A DNA stretch of 64,000 nt from Ulvibacter algarum (GCA_947488905.1 CANLBJ010000002.1:248001-312000); one strand, 5' to 3'. Positions 52,824 through 62,679 are shown, counted from the first letter of the stretch. Numbers and translations: made by a program. Notes: generated from the sequence alone by a model not told the origin.

Positions 52824-53584
52824 TGGGAAGATTAACAAATACTGTTAAATGGTTAATTATAGTTAATGTACTATTTTTTGTAGCAACATTATTATATGGA
52901 GATTTAACTTACAGATTATTCTCTTTATACTATTTTGAGAATGAGCAATTTCAAGTTTGGCAACCTGTAACACATATGTTTATGCACGGTGGGATGGCTC
53001 ATATCTTGTTTAATATGTATGGTTTATTTGCTTTTGGATCACCATTAGAGGCCCGTTGGGGAACAAAGAAGTTTCTTTTCTTTTATTTTTCTGCAGGTTT
53101 AGGAGCTGCATTAGTTCATACAGGAGTTAATTATTTTATATTTCATCAAGGATTAGATGCTTTAATGAGTGCTGGAATGACAGATACGCAAGTTTTTGAT
53201 ATGATGGCAGACTCTATGAAACAGGCGGCCAGTAATGGTGGTCAGTATAGTATCAATTTGCCAACAGGCTTTGATGTAGATTCTTATAGTAAAATGTTAA
53301 GTGCCTATTCTGGTACAGCTGTTGGAGCCTCTGGAGCTGTTTATGGGGTATTAGTAGCTTTTGGCTTAATGTTCCCTAATATAGAATTAATGCTTATCTT
53401 TTTACCTATACCTATTAAGGCTAAATATTTTATACCCTTAATGATTGCGGGAGATTTATTTTTTGGAGTAACAGGTTCTCCTTTTGGTATCGCACACTGG
53501 GCGCATATAGGTGGAGCGCTATTTGGGTTTATAATGGCGTATTACTGGAAAAAGAATAGTATGAACGATACACGCTGGGATTAA
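52823..53584 (+). CDS. Rhomboid family intramembrane serine protease (1)
   Basis: A 253-residue protein with six membrane helices. HMFMHGGMAHILFNMYGLF carries the family H-x-x-x-N, GASGAVYGV contains the catalytic Ser170, and AHWAHIGGALFG contains the catalytic His228. A roughly 45-residue insertion (about 110-160) lies between helices. The start overlaps the mutL stop by one base, and the second rhomboid starts one base after its stop. Natural substrates are unknown. Confidence 0.93.
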   Translation: MGRLTNTVKWLIIVNVLFFVATLLYGDLTYRLFSLYYFENEQFQVWQPVTHMFMHGGMAHILFNMYGLFAFGSPLEARWGTKKFLFFYFSAGLGAALVHTGVNYFIFHQGLDALMSAGMTDTQVFDMMADSMKQAASNGGQYSINLPTGFDVDSYSKMLSAYSGTAVGASGAVYGVLVAFGLMFPNIELMLIFLPIPIKAKYFIPLMIAGDLFFGVTGSPFGIAHWAHIGGALFGFIMAYYWKKNSMNDTRWD

Positions 53585-53585
53585 T

Positions 53586-54458
53586 ATGGCACAAGGAAGC
53601 ATAGCATATCAATGGAAAGTTCAAAATATCGCGATTAAATTAATCGTGATCAATACCCTTGTATTTTTATTAGTCTATCTAGGATCTTTCTTATTTAATA
53701 CTAGTAAAGGACTTTTGGTACAATGGTTTACTTTACCCGAAGGCGTGATGGACTTTATTATTCAACCTTGGTCTTTTATTACGTATAGTTTTATCCATTT
53801 TGATTTTTTCCATTTACTTTTTAATATGATTTGGCTACACTTCTTTTCTAGATTTGTGCTTAATATATTTAATGAAAAAAGATATCTCACAGTTTATTTA
53901 TTAGGTGCTGCTGCCGGTGGGGTAATGTATGTTCTTTCATATAATTTGTTCCCAGTTTTTGACGGTAAAATACCAAGTGTTCTATTAGGGGCATCTGCTT
54001 CTGTAACAGCAATTATGGTGTTTATTGCTACTTATGCACCTAATACATCATTTAGAATATTTAAATGGACTATTAAACTATGGCAAATTGCATTGTTTAT
54101 TTTTATATATGATTTAATACGTCTGCCTATAGGTGGAAATGCTGGAGGTATGTTATCACATTTTGGAGGAGCAGTATTTGGTTATTTTTATGCAAGACAA
54201 TTATTAAAAGGTAATGATATAGGAGTTTGGTTTGAAAATTTAATAGATTGGTTTACAGATTTATTTAAAACAAAGAAGCAAAAGCCTTTTAAAAAAGTAC
54301 ATAGAAATAAAAAATCTAAAAGCCCTCAAAGACCACCAGATGTGTCTCATAACCAAAGAAAGGTTGATGTTATTCTTGATAAAATAGGGAAGAGCGGTTA
54401 TGATAGTTTAACAAAAGAAGAAAAAGATTTTTTGTTTAATTCTGGCAAGAACAAATAA
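53586..54458 (+). CDS. Rhomboid family intramembrane serine protease (2)
   Basis: A 290-residue six-helix rhomboid. FIHFDFFHLLFNMIWLHFF holds the H-x-x-x-N element, GASASVTAIM has the catalytic Ser137 and LSHFGGAVFGY the catalytic His192. A basic cytosolic tail of about 85 residues (KTKKQKPFKKVHRNKKSKS...) follows, with a terminal VDVILDKIGKSGYDSLTKEE element that is common to Bacteroidetes rhomboids. It is the second of a tandem pair and overlaps the next gene start by one base. Confidence 0.92.
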   Translation: MAQGSIAYQWKVQNIAIKLIVINTLVFLLVYLGSFLFNTSKGLLVQWFTLPEGVMDFIIQPWSFITYSFIHFDFFHLLFNMIWLHFFSRFVLNIFNEKRYLTVYLLGAAAGGVMYVLSYNLFPVFDGKIPSVLLGASASVTAIMVFIATYAPNTSFRIFKWTIKLWQIALFIFIYDLIRLPIGGNAGGMLSHFGGAVFGYFYARQLLKGNDIGVWFENLIDWFTDLFKTKKQKPFKKVHRNKKSKSPQRPPDVSHNQRKVDVILDKIGKSGYDSLTKEEKDFLFNSGKNK

Positions 54459-55507
54459 TGAAAAAACTGAGCGGTTTTAATAAATTCATTTTCTTTTTAA
54501 ATAGCATTGCCGCTGTGTTGTTATTGCTCACATTTGTTTTGCCTTATATTTCTCCTATAAGCTTTCCTACTATTAGTATACTTAGTCTTGCTGTTGCTCC
54601 ATTGTTAATAGTGCATTTTATTTTTGCTGTTTATTGGCTAATAAAAATGCGCAGACAGATGTTACTTTCTATGTTAATGCTTGGATTAGCGTTATTAGAA
54701 TTTAACTCATTCATTAATTTTAAAGAGAATATTTCCGAAGAGAAATTTAAGAACGAGCTTACTATTATGTCTTATAATGTGCTACTTTTTAACACCTATG
54801 GGAAAGGTGATTATAAAAAGTCTGAAAAGATGATGAAGGAGTTAATAGAAGAACATCAACCTGATGTTCTAAATATACAAGAGTATAGCGAAGCAAATGG
54901 ACCAATAATAGAAGGGTATCCCTATAAATATGTGCATTTTAAAACAAAGCCGAATGTAAAAGGAGTACATAAAAACTATTACTTAGGTCACGCTATTTAC
55001 TCTAAGTATCCTATAATTAACAAAGGTGCGTTTGATTTTAAAGAAACTGTAAACAATTCACTATATGCAGATATTGTAAAGGGTAATGACACGATTAGAG
55101 TATATAATTTACACTTAAAATCTTTTGGTATTTCACCAAGTGTGAGTTCATTACAAGAAGGGGATAAGAAAAAACTAATAGGCAGAATGGCTTTTGCGTT
55201 TAAAGAACAAGCAAATCAAGTAGAAGCTATTATTAACCATAAAAATAAAAGTCCGTATCCTACAATAGTAACTGGCGATTTTAATAACACTGCCTTTTCT
55301 TACATCTATAACCAGCTTAATAAAGGTATGATAGATACTTTTTCAGATTGTGGAGGCGGGTTAGGAACCACTTTTGATTTTGATGGTTTTCCGTTAAGAA
55401 TAGATTATATACTAGCACAAGAAAACTTCAATGTCTTGTCTTTTAAAACAATAGAAAAAACATTCTCAGATCATCATCCTATAATAGCCAAACTTGGCTG
55501 GGACTAA
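54458..55507 (+). CDS. Endonuclease/exonuclease/phosphatase (EEP) family membrane protein
   Basis: A 349-residue protein with two or three N-terminal membrane helices (about 10-85) and an EEP domain on the far side. Catalytic pieces are IMSYNVLLFN, LNIQEYSEANG, VYNLHLKSFG, VTGDFNNTAFSYIY and FSDHHPIIAKLG, covering the metal and phosphate ligands (Asn, Glu, His, Asp-x-Asn, and Ser-Asp-His). Members act on lipids or nucleic acids; the substrate here is unknown. It ends the mutL-rhomboid operon and meets the convergent WbqC gene with two bases between stops. Confidence 0.9.
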   Translation: MKKLSGFNKFIFFLNSIAAVLLLLTFVLPYISPISFPTISILSLAVAPLLIVHFIFAVYWLIKMRRQMLLSMLMLGLALLEFNSFINFKENISEEKFKNELTIMSYNVLLFNTYGKGDYKKSEKMMKELIEEHQPDVLNIQEYSEANGPIIEGYPYKYVHFKTKPNVKGVHKNYYLGHAIYSKYPIINKGAFDFKETVNNSLYADIVKGNDTIRVYNLHLKSFGISPSVSSLQEGDKKKLIGRMAFAFKEQANQVEAIINHKNKSPYPTIVTGDFNNTAFSYIYNQLNKGMIDTFSDCGGGLGTTFDFDGFPLRIDYILAQENFNVLSFKTIEKTFSDHHPIIAKLGWD

Positions 55508-55509
55508 TA

Positions 55510-56139
55510 TTAAAAGGGAAGTTCTAATTTTTCTAAATAAGAAATAGCATTAGGACCTTCGGTAAAAAGGAGATCTAAAACACTAAGGTTAGGGATAAAA
55601 TCATTACGATCATTAAATACTTGAATGTATTTAGGGAAAGTAGTATCTACCACACTTTTTGCATCTATATAGCTTCTAGCATCAATTAAACCCTTAGGTT
55701 CTTTAATGTACTCTTCAGTAAAACTGTGAGGCGTATCAATACCTAACAATTCGCAAAGTTCTTTATGTATTTTTATATTATGATCAAAAAGAGAAGTTGC
55801 AGGATCCTTAAAAAGATGCGCAATCTCTGCTTCATAATATTCAAAAAAAGGCGAAGTACTATAAGCCGTGAGCAAAGATTTCCAGTGTTGAGATTGCCAG
55901 GGGTAGTTGTTATCAGTAACCACCTCTGTATATTTTTTGCGCTCGCCCTTTGTTTTTATAATGGGTACATTAAGTAATAACTTACCCTGTGTATGCGATA
56001 TGTTTGCTCTATTGCGATAGGTCTGTTTTTGATAATTATCGCCAGCTTCAAACACAATAGCGTCTGCCTGAGCAACTACAGCCATCTGTGCAATAGATGG
56101 AAAATATGCCGGATGTATTAAAACAGCTCCTTTAACCAT
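55510..56139 (-). CDS. WbqC family protein
   Basis: A 209-residue protein of the WbqC family, opening VLIHPAYFPSIAQMAVVAQA with the family's H-x-Y-x-P motif, followed by TYRNRANISHTQGKLLLNVP and WQSQHWKSLLTAYSTSPFFEYY. WbqC-like proteins are found in glycan loci and have no established mechanism. Length is near the family's usual 220. It lies 7 bases after lepB in the same direction, so it is probably cotranscribed. Confidence 0.88.
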   Translation of the reverse strand: MVKGAVLIHPAYFPSIAQMAVVAQADAIVFEAGDNYQKQTYRNRANISHTQGKLLLNVPIIKTKGERKKYTEVVTDNNYPWQSQHWKSLLTAYSTSPFFEYYEAEIAHLFKDPATSLFDHNIKIHKELCELLGIDTPHSFTEEYIKEPKGLIDARSYIDAKSVVDTTFPKYIQVFNDRNDFIPNLSVLDLLFTEGPNAISYLEKLELPF

Positions 56140-56146
56140 AAGTTAT

Positions 56147-57724
56147 TTACTTTTTAGAAGATTTTTTACGCTTTCTAAAAAAGTTAAAACCTAATAAAGC
56201 AACAAGACCAATTAAAAAATAATTAAGATAAGAAACAGGTTTTCCATCACCACCTACGGTAGTAAATAAACGTTCCCATCTTATTTTATTTGATATTCCT
56301 TTTGCATTGCCATCAATACTTAGCCATACAAAAACGGGTTTACCTACTACGTGATTAAACGGTACATAACCCCACATCCTCGCATCTTGAGAGTTGTTAC
56401 GGTTATCACCCATCATCCAGTAATAGTCTTGTTTAAAGGTGTAAGATGTTAATGGGGCACCATTAAGCATTACTTGGTTTCCTGTAACAGAAACTTTATT
56501 GTCAAAGCGCATCTCGCTTCCTTCATAAACTTCAATAATACGTTTGTATAAAGGGATACTTTTTGTGTCTATATCTACAGTCATCCCAGCTTTTGGGATT
56601 AAAATAGGGCCAAAGTTATCTGTATTCCAATTATATTGAGGATCATGAGGGAAAACGCCAGCATCTCTAATTCCTTTTTCTTGCTTTAAACGAAATACGT
56701 CTGCGACGCTAGGGTTGGCTTTTAATTTTTCAGCGGCTTCTTCTGTAGCTGCTGAAATAATGGAAAAAGGACGTCTTTCAGTTGGTGGATATATATTGTC
56801 TGTAATATCATAGCGTCCTCTAATAATACTTGGGTTCATACTTTTTTTCAAAGTTAATCCATAAGAAAACTGAAGCCTAGCTCTGTCTGGTAAATCATTT
56901 TTCTTACCATCTATAAATACATAACCATCACGTACTTCTAGAGAGTCTCCTGGGATACCTACACAACGCTTTACGTAGTTTGATTTTTTATCAATAGGCT
57001 TATAAGCGTACCCTTTTCCTGGAGGTCCTATGTCTTCAAACTCATCTATAGGCCAGTTAAAAACTACAATATCATTGTTTTTAATATCTTGAAAACCTGG
57101 TAATCTAAAATAAGGAATCTCTGGATAAGAAAGATAAGATTTAATACCAACCTTAGGCACAGTATCGTGCACCATAGGTAAGGCTAGGGGAGTCATAGGT
57201 GTTCTCGCTCCATAATGAAACTTACTTACAAATAAGAAATCACCAACCAGTAATGTCTTTTCTAAAGACGATGTTGGTATTGTAAAGGGTTGCATAAAAT
57301 AAGTATGCACAATCGTTGCGGCAACCACTGCAAAAAGAATTGAACTAATCCATTCTCCAGCTGTAGATTTAGGGTGTAAACTCCTGTCTTCTATATAAGT
57401 CACATCTTGTGTGTAAGAAATATAAAATGTATACAACCCAAGTGTAAGTATCGCTAGCCAAGTGTCTGCGGTTGAGTTACGACCAAAACTTCTAATGGTT
57501 TCTACCCATATCACAGGGAACATAATCAAGTTTACAATAGGGATAAACAATAATATAACCCACCACCAAGGGCGATTAATTATTTTCATTAATACTACAG
57601 CGTTATAAACTGGCACTGCTGCTTCCCAGGCTTGTCTTCCTGCTTTAACGTATAATTTCCAAGTTCCTAAAAAGTGAATAACTTGTACCACTAAAAAGAA
57701 AATAAACCATCCTGTCCAACTCAT
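56147..57724 (-). CDS. lepB: Signal peptidase I, long Bacteroidetes form
   Basis: A 525-residue membrane protease that cleaves Sec and Tat signal peptides. The N-terminal ~110 residues form a DUF5684-like region with three helices that is not part of classical LepB. The catalytic Ser153 lies in TIPTSSLEKTL, and Lys252 in SNYVKRCVGIPGDSLEV. The C-terminal box is YYWMMGDNRNNSQDARMWG. A final helix near residue 500 and a basic tail follow. The region between the boxes carries a long insertion compared with E. coli LepB (about 324 residues). dapB is 48 bases upstream. Confidence 0.94.
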   Translation of the reverse strand: MSWTGWFIFFLVVQVIHFLGTWKLYVKAGRQAWEAAVPVYNAVVLMKIINRPWWWVILLFIPIVNLIMFPVIWVETIRSFGRNSTADTWLAILTLGLYTFYISYTQDVTYIEDRSLHPKSTAGEWISSILFAVVAATIVHTYFMQPFTIPTSSLEKTLLVGDFLFVSKFHYGARTPMTPLALPMVHDTVPKVGIKSYLSYPEIPYFRLPGFQDIKNNDIVVFNWPIDEFEDIGPPGKGYAYKPIDKKSNYVKRCVGIPGDSLEVRDGYVFIDGKKNDLPDRARLQFSYGLTLKKSMNPSIIRGRYDITDNIYPPTERRPFSIISAATEEAAEKLKANPSVADVFRLKQEKGIRDAGVFPHDPQYNWNTDNFGPILIPKAGMTVDIDTKSIPLYKRIIEVYEGSEMRFDNKVSVTGNQVMLNGAPLTSYTFKQDYYWMMGDNRNNSQDARMWGYVPFNHVVGKPVFVWLSIDGNAKGISNKIRWERLFTTVGGDGKPVSYLNYFLIGLVALLGFNFFRKRKKSSKK

Positions 57725-57772
57725 AATTTTATTTCTATATGCTGTTTATACAGCTATGTTTAATTCTATTTT

Positions 57773-58480
57773 TTAAAATGTGTCAAGTGCTAAAACATCT
57801 TTCATTGTAAAAACACCTTTTTTACCAACCAGCCATTCTGCAGCTAAAATTGCTCCTAGCGCAAAACCATCTCTGGTATGAGCTTCGTGAGTAATACTTA
57901 TAGTATCAATCTTAGAGTTATAACTTATAGTGTGCGTTCCCTTAACATCGTCTTCTCTTATTGCTGAAATATTCAACACATCATCACTGTTAGTATCTAA
58001 AGCCCATTTGTCTGCGTTAGAAAATTTTAAAAGATCTTCTGCTAGTGTTATAGCGGTACCGCTAGGTGCATCTTTCTTTTCTGTGTGATGTATCTCTACA
58101 ATATTAGGAATATACTCTTTGTAAGGCTCCATTAATTGTGCAAGATAGTTATTCAAGTCAAAAAATAGATTTACTCCTATGCTGAAATTAGACGCATAGA
58201 TAAAACTTCCGTTACAGTTTTTACATGTTTCTATTACCGAACTGTAATTATCTAACCACCCAGTTGTACCAGACACTACCGGAATTGTATTTTTAAAACA
58301 CTTAGTAATATTTGAAACTGCTTGTTCTGGAGTAGAAAAATCTATGGCAACATCTGCATTTTTTAGGTCTCCTTTGTTTTCTGTACTTGAAGACGTAAAA
58401 ACTATTTGATGCCCTTTTTCTATTGCTAGTCGCTCAATGGTTTTACCCATTTTTCCATATCCTAGTAATGCGATTTTCAT
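57773..58480 (-). CDS. dapB: 4-hydroxy-tetrahydrodipicolinate reductase
   Basis: A 235-residue enzyme of lysine/diaminopimelate synthesis. The nucleotide-binding GYGKMG (7-12), FSTPEQAV, VVSGTTGW and the active-site VEIHHTEKKDAPSGTA (His131-His132, Lys135-Lys136) are all present. It is slightly shorter than the E. coli enzyme (273 residues). The start overlaps the end of the DUF5683 gene by 4 bases. It belongs to the parA-parB-DUF5683-dapB-lepB-wbqC arrangement on the minus strand. Confidence 0.96.
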   Translation of the reverse strand: MKIALLGYGKMGKTIERLAIEKGHQIVFTSSSTENKGDLKNADVAIDFSTPEQAVSNITKCFKNTIPVVSGTTGWLDNYSSVIETCKNCNGSFIYASNFSIGVNLFFDLNNYLAQLMEPYKEYIPNIVEIHHTEKKDAPSGTAITLAEDLLKFSNADKWALDTNSDDVLNISAIREDDVKGTHTISYNSKIDTISITHEAHTRDGFALGAILAAEWLVGKKGVFTMKDVLALDTF

Positions 58481-59073
58481 TTTAACGTATAAGTTAGGGA
58501 GAGTGTATAGTTGGGTTTTGCCGTAAATTGATTCATATCAAAATTAGGGCTTAAAGATAAATCATCACTAATGTCATATTGCCTTAAATGTGCGTCAACA
58601 TTAGCGTCAATGATATTTAATGCATAAAAACCTATAACGGTGAGAATGCTATAATCTTTATTTTTTTGTGCAGATTGCTGTGCGTTTACTAAGCGGTCAT
58701 TAGAGATTATAGGTTCTGTGCCATCACCATAAAACTCATCATCTGTATACCCAGCGAGTCTTCTTTTATAAGCGTCTCTAAAGCGGCTATAGTCTTTTTG
58801 ATTTTGAATATAAAAGTAAACCCCTGTAGCCATCCCAGCATAAATGACAGGGATTTTCCAGTATTTTTTATTGTAAGCTTGCCCTAATCCTGGTACAACG
58901 GCAGAGTAAAATGCTGCACGAGAAGGTGCTAAAGGATCATACGCTTGTTTTGAAACAACAGTATCTTTAGCTATAATGACACGCTCATCTATAACGAGTT
59001 TCTCATCGTCAACTTGCCCAATTGCAGAAAATGAGAGCAAAAAAATAAGGATATATAACCCGCTACTCTTCAC
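58477..59073 (-). CDS. DUF5683 protein
   Basis: A 198-residue exported or membrane protein with an N-terminal hydrophobic segment (LYILIFLLSFSAIG). The DUF5683 core includes AFYSAVVPGLGQAYNKKYWK, then VIYAGMATGVYFYIQNQKDYSRFRDAYKRR and DYSILTVIGFYALNIIDANVDAHL. This family is often encoded next to parB/dapB/lepB in Bacteroidetes, as here. The function is unknown. The start overlaps the end of parB by 11 bases. Confidence 0.88.
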   Translation of the reverse strand: MKSSGLYILIFLLSFSAIGQVDDEKLVIDERVIIAKDTVVSKQAYDPLAPSRAAFYSAVVPGLGQAYNKKYWKIPVIYAGMATGVYFYIQNQKDYSRFRDAYKRRLAGYTDDEFYGDGTEPIISNDRLVNAQQSAQKNKDYSILTVIGFYALNIIDANVDAHLRQYDISDDLSLSPNFDMNQFTAKPNYTLSLTYTLK

Positions 59074-59962
59074 CCTTAATTTGATTTAAGATACGTTCAA
59101 AATCTTCTTTACTTGTAAAAGGTACCACTAGTTGCCCTTTACCGTTTGCCGAAACTTTGATACTAACTTTACTGTCAAAATAATTAGATAGTGAGCTCTG
59201 TGCTTCTTTTGCAAACGTTGGTAAAGTTTTCTTTTTAGGTGCAGCTCCTGCTGTGGTATTTTTTAAACCACGAACTATCGCTTCTGTTTCTCTTACAGAA
59301 AGTTTGTCACTTAAAATCTTTTCATAAATATCAAGCTGTACATCTTGATCTTCTACATTTATTAATGCACGACCGTGACCCATAGATATAAAGCTATCTC
59401 TCATTCCTGTTTGGATAATAGGATCTAGTTTAAGTAGACGCAAATAATTAGTAATCGTAGATCTGTTTTTACCTACACGATCACTCATCTCTTCTTGGGT
59501 AAGATCTATTTCTTCAATTAAACGCTGGTATGATAAAGCAATCTCTATAGGGTCAAGATCTTCACGTTGTATATTCTCAACGAGTGCCATCTCAAGCGAC
59601 TCTTGGTCATTTGCAATACGTATGTATGCTGGGATGGTTTCTAACCCAATAAGTTTTGAAGCCCTAAAACGACGTTCACCACTTACTAATTGATACTCAT
59701 TAAAACCAAGTTTTCTAACTGTAATAGGCTGTATAACACCTAGTTCTTTAATAGAAGAAGCTAGTTCGCGTAAGGCTTCTTCATTAAAGCTAGTACGGGG
59801 CTGAAACGGGTTCATCTCAATACTAGTTAAGTCTAACTCTACGATACTACCTACTACTTTATCTGCATTTTTGTCATCTGCAGACTGTATATCATTTGAA
59901 GGATCTTTCAGTAATGCTGAAAGTCCTCGTCCTAATGCTTGTTTCTTTGTTGCTTTTGCCAT
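59063..59962 (-). CDS. parB: Chromosome-partitioning protein ParB
   Basis: A 299-residue DNA-binding CTPase-type segregation protein. The N-terminal ParB/Srx domain has GLSALLKD, IEMNPFQPRTSFNEEALREL, the arginine patch GERRFRASKLIGLETIPAY and the ENIQREDLDPIEIALSYQ motif. A helix-turn-helix follows (SDRVGKNRSTITNYLRLLK). A C-terminal dimerisation domain closes the protein. It lies 179 bases downstream of parA on the same strand. No parS site was identified in the window. Confidence 0.95.
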   Translation of the reverse strand: MAKATKKQALGRGLSALLKDPSNDIQSADDKNADKVVGSIVELDLTSIEMNPFQPRTSFNEEALRELASSIKELGVIQPITVRKLGFNEYQLVSGERRFRASKLIGLETIPAYIRIANDQESLEMALVENIQREDLDPIEIALSYQRLIEEIDLTQEEMSDRVGKNRSTITNYLRLLKLDPIIQTGMRDSFISMGHGRALINVEDQDVQLDIYEKILSDKLSVRETEAIVRGLKNTTAGAAPKKKTLPTFAKEAQSSLSNYFDSKVSIKVSANGKGQLVVPFTSKEDFERILNQIKGEE

Positions 59963-60141
59963 ACCTCTTTTCCGGACGAACGGAAATCTAATTTATATAA
60001 GCGATTGATTCACTTTCTGTTTCTTCAGCAATACTTTAGCAGATGCCTATTACTTCTGAAATTTTAATTTTTTTAACCTTGTGCTATTAAATATAACAAA
60101 TTTCAAATCTGTCATATTTTGGCGTAAGCTAAAACCTTATT

Positions 60142-60906
60142 TTATTGATTCTTTTTAATCAACTCTTCTGCTAAGCTCAAATAATTGTTAGCGCCTTTAC
60201 TTGTGGCATCATAACTAATGATACTCTCACCATAACTTGGTGCTTCACTTAAACGCACATTACGCTGAATGATTGTCTTAAAAACCATCGCATCAAAATG
60301 TTTGTTCACTTCTTCAACCACTTGGTTAGAAAGACGTAAACGAGAATCAAACATTGTAAGTAGTAAACCTTCAATATCTAAAGCAGGGTTATGAATCTTT
60401 TGTACACTCTTTATTGTGTTTAAGAGCTTACCTAATCCTTCTAACGCAAAATACTCACATTGAATAGGGATTATCACGCTATCTGCCGCCGTTAGGGCAT
60501 TAAGTGTAAGTAGACCTAATGATGGTGCACAATCAATTAATATATAGTCGTATTTTTCTTTAAGGTGGCTAATTGCTTTTTTAAGCATATACTCACGCTC
60601 TTCTTTATCTACTAACTCAATCTCTATCGCTACAAGATCAATGTGTGCAGGGATAATGTCTAGGTTAGGAGAGTTTGTAGCGACAATAGCATCTTCTGCA
60701 GAAACAGAATGTTCTAATAATTGATAAGTACCTTCTGTAACGGTCTCTACATCAATGCCTAATCCTGACGAAGCATTAGCTTGCGGATCTGCATCTATCA
60801 ACAATACTTTTTTCTCTAAAACCCCTAGCGAAGCCGCTAAATTAATAGAAGTTGTTGTCTTACCAACCCCACCTTTCTGATTTGCAATTGCAATTATTTT
60901 ACCCAT
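60142..60906 (-). CDS. parA: ParA family chromosome-partitioning ATPase
   Basis: A 254-residue deviant Walker ATPase: KGGVGKTTT (11-19, with the signature Lys), DADPQANASSG (about 38-48), and DYILIDCAPSLGLLT (about 121-135). It works with ParB to segregate the origin region. Length and motifs are those of the Soj type rather than a plasmid form with an N-terminal helix-turn-helix. An upstream gap of about 135 bases separates it from the GNAT gene. Confidence 0.95.
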   Translation of the reverse strand: MGKIIAIANQKGGVGKTTTSINLAASLGVLEKKVLLIDADPQANASSGLGIDVETVTEGTYQLLEHSVSAEDAIVATNSPNLDIIPAHIDLVAIEIELVDKEEREYMLKKAISHLKEKYDYILIDCAPSLGLLTLNALTAADSVIIPIQCEYFALEGLGKLLNTIKSVQKIHNPALDIEGLLLTMFDSRLRLSNQVVEEVNKHFDAMVFKTIIQRNVRLSEAPSYGESIISYDATSKGANNYLSLAEELIKKNQ

Positions 60907-61043
60907 TTATAGCTCTAGATTTGTAGGGTAAAAGTACAATTAATAAGCCAATTTATAAATGATAATTGTTAACAGGTAGTGAACAAAAATAAGTAGGTGA
61001 GTGCTAGTGTTTTCTGAAATGTTAATAAGTTAAATATGTTTTA

Positions 61044-61577
61044 TTAAAACGAGATTTCATAAACCTCACAAGGATTCAGCTCCGGAGTATCCTTCAAAGC
61101 AGGATGCTCAAAACTCCCCACTTTTTTCATCCCTATTTTTTGCATCACATTAATAGAGGGAATATTTGATTGTGAAGCCACAGAAATAATGGTTTTTATT
61201 CTTAATGTGTTTTTTAAAAGATCTAAACATGCTTTTGCAGCTTCTGTTGCGTAGCCTTTTCCCCAAGCGGCTTTTTTTAAGCGCCATCCTATATCTACGT
61301 TAGGTGTAAATGGGCTTTCGTAAGTTTGCATTAGCATTCCGCAGAAACCAATAAACTCACCCGTCTCTTTAATTTCTACTACATAATATGTGTAGCCGTC
61401 TTGCTCGTATCGTTCTTGAAATCTATTTACAAGATTTTCAGTTTCTTGAAAAGATAGGGTAGCGGGAAAGTAGCGCATCACTTCTTTATCTGCGCACATT
61501 TCAGCAAATGGAGTGATGTCTTCTTTAGACCAAGTTCTTAGAGTGAGTCGTTCTGTTTGGGTAATGATTGTTGGCAT
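61044..61577 (-). CDS. GNAT family N-acetyltransferase
   Basis: A 177-residue acetyltransferase of the RimJ/RimL-like type: TERLTLRTWSKED at the start, GFCGMLMQTYES, IGWRLKKAAWGKGYATEAA (the acetyl-CoA loop, with R-x-x-G-x-G/A-like spacing), and SINVMQKIGMKKVGSF near the end. The substrate is unknown. It lies 15 bases after the regulatory-like protein gene on the same strand. Confidence 0.9.
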   Translation of the reverse strand: MPTIITQTERLTLRTWSKEDITPFAEMCADKEVMRYFPATLSFQETENLVNRFQERYEQDGYTYYVVEIKETGEFIGFCGMLMQTYESPFTPNVDIGWRLKKAAWGKGYATEAAKACLDLLKNTLRIKTIISVASQSNIPSINVMQKIGMKKVGSFEHPALKDTPELNPCEVYEISF

Positions 61578-61592
61578 AGGTGTTAGATTTTG

Positions 61593-62633
61593 CTAATTCT
61601 CCATTTTATAATTAAGCGGTAACAACTCTGCCATACGTTTTTTTGACATATCACCACCAATGGTTATAGCATCTGGAGGAAAATGGTTGCCGTAAGAGTC
61701 AATATTAAAAACACTTTTTGCTTTGAGGCTAGATTGTTGTCCATTTTCATAAAGAACACCAATTTCTTCTGCTGTAATACTTACTTTTTTAAATTCACCT
61801 TCTTTAGAAATAATAAGGTGTCTATAGGTAGGTATAAGAAATCCTTTATTAAAGATACCAAAATTATTTTCATCTATTCTTTCAGAATAAATAGATCTAA
61901 AAAAATGTAGTGATGAGCCCAAGTAGCTTTTAGTTCTGTTCTCTTTTACTTTATTTGAAGTTTTATTTCTTAAAGGCTCAAAATAACTGTACCCTTCAAA
62001 ATAGGTGGAGTAAGGTAAATTTAAGCCGTTTTCATTTTTCTTATATGCGACTTCAAAGTTTACAAGATTGTAAGTAATCTTATACCCCAGATATTTGTTT
62101 TTAATTATGAGCGGTTCTCTGGCGCTCGCCACTAATAGGTTTGAAGACGGAATATATTTTAACCTTATATCATCTTCATTTTTAATATCACATAACTCGA
62201 GAACTGGATATTTGCCAATAAACTGACTCTTAAAAATACGCAGTTTCTTTTTTCTACTCCATGTGTCTACTTCAAGTTGCACAGCTTCTAATTCTTCTAG
62301 CTTTTCATCTAGATAAATCGTGATATTTTTATCTTTAAATCTATCATCATTAAGATCAATTGCAAGAGAAGAATAACCAATTGCACTTATAACTAGAAAA
62401 GAGTTGTTTTGTTTAAAAGGAAGTTCAAACTCACCGTCAATGGTTGTAGAAGCGCCAATACTTGTACCATCAAAATATACAGAAGCTCCTAGTATTGCTG
62501 TAGAGTCACTTGCTTTATATACAAAGCCCTTTACAGCTTCTTGCGAATAACTGTTAGCTATGTTAAATACGTAAATAAGACTAACAAATACTAAAGTGAT
62601 AGTAGGCTTTATGTTAACAGAATATTGCCTCAT
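61593..62633 (-). CDS. Secreted protein with carboxypeptidase-regulatory-like domain
   Basis: About 346 residues starting at MRQYSVNIKPTI; an upstream TTG-start extension of 18 residues overlaps the mutase gene and is less likely. A signal peptide (TLVFVSLIYVFNIANSYSQ) precedes one beta-sandwich CarboxypepD_reg-like domain (KGFVYKASDSTAILGASVY, GASTTIDGEFELPF, about 30-105). The rest is an unassigned domain that often follows such domains in Bacteroidetes surface proteins. It may be outer-membrane associated. No TonB box or barrel is present. Confidence 0.78.
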   Translation of the reverse strand: MRQYSVNIKPTITLVFVSLIYVFNIANSYSQEAVKGFVYKASDSTAILGASVYFDGTSIGASTTIDGEFELPFKQNNSFLVISAIGYSSLAIDLNDDRFKDKNITIYLDEKLEELEAVQLEVDTWSRKKKLRIFKSQFIGKYPVLELCDIKNEDDIRLKYIPSSNLLVASAREPLIIKNKYLGYKITYNLVNFEVAYKKNENGLNLPYSTYFEGYSYFEPLRNKTSNKVKENRTKSYLGSSLHFFRSIYSERIDENNFGIFNKGFLIPTYRHLIISKEGEFKKVSITAEEIGVLYENGQQSSLKAKSVFNIDSYGNHFPPDAITIGGDMSKKRMAELLPLNYKMEN

Positions 62634-62679
62634 ATCTATTTTTCTTGTGAGTTGGAAACTTAGGTTTATATACTTATTG

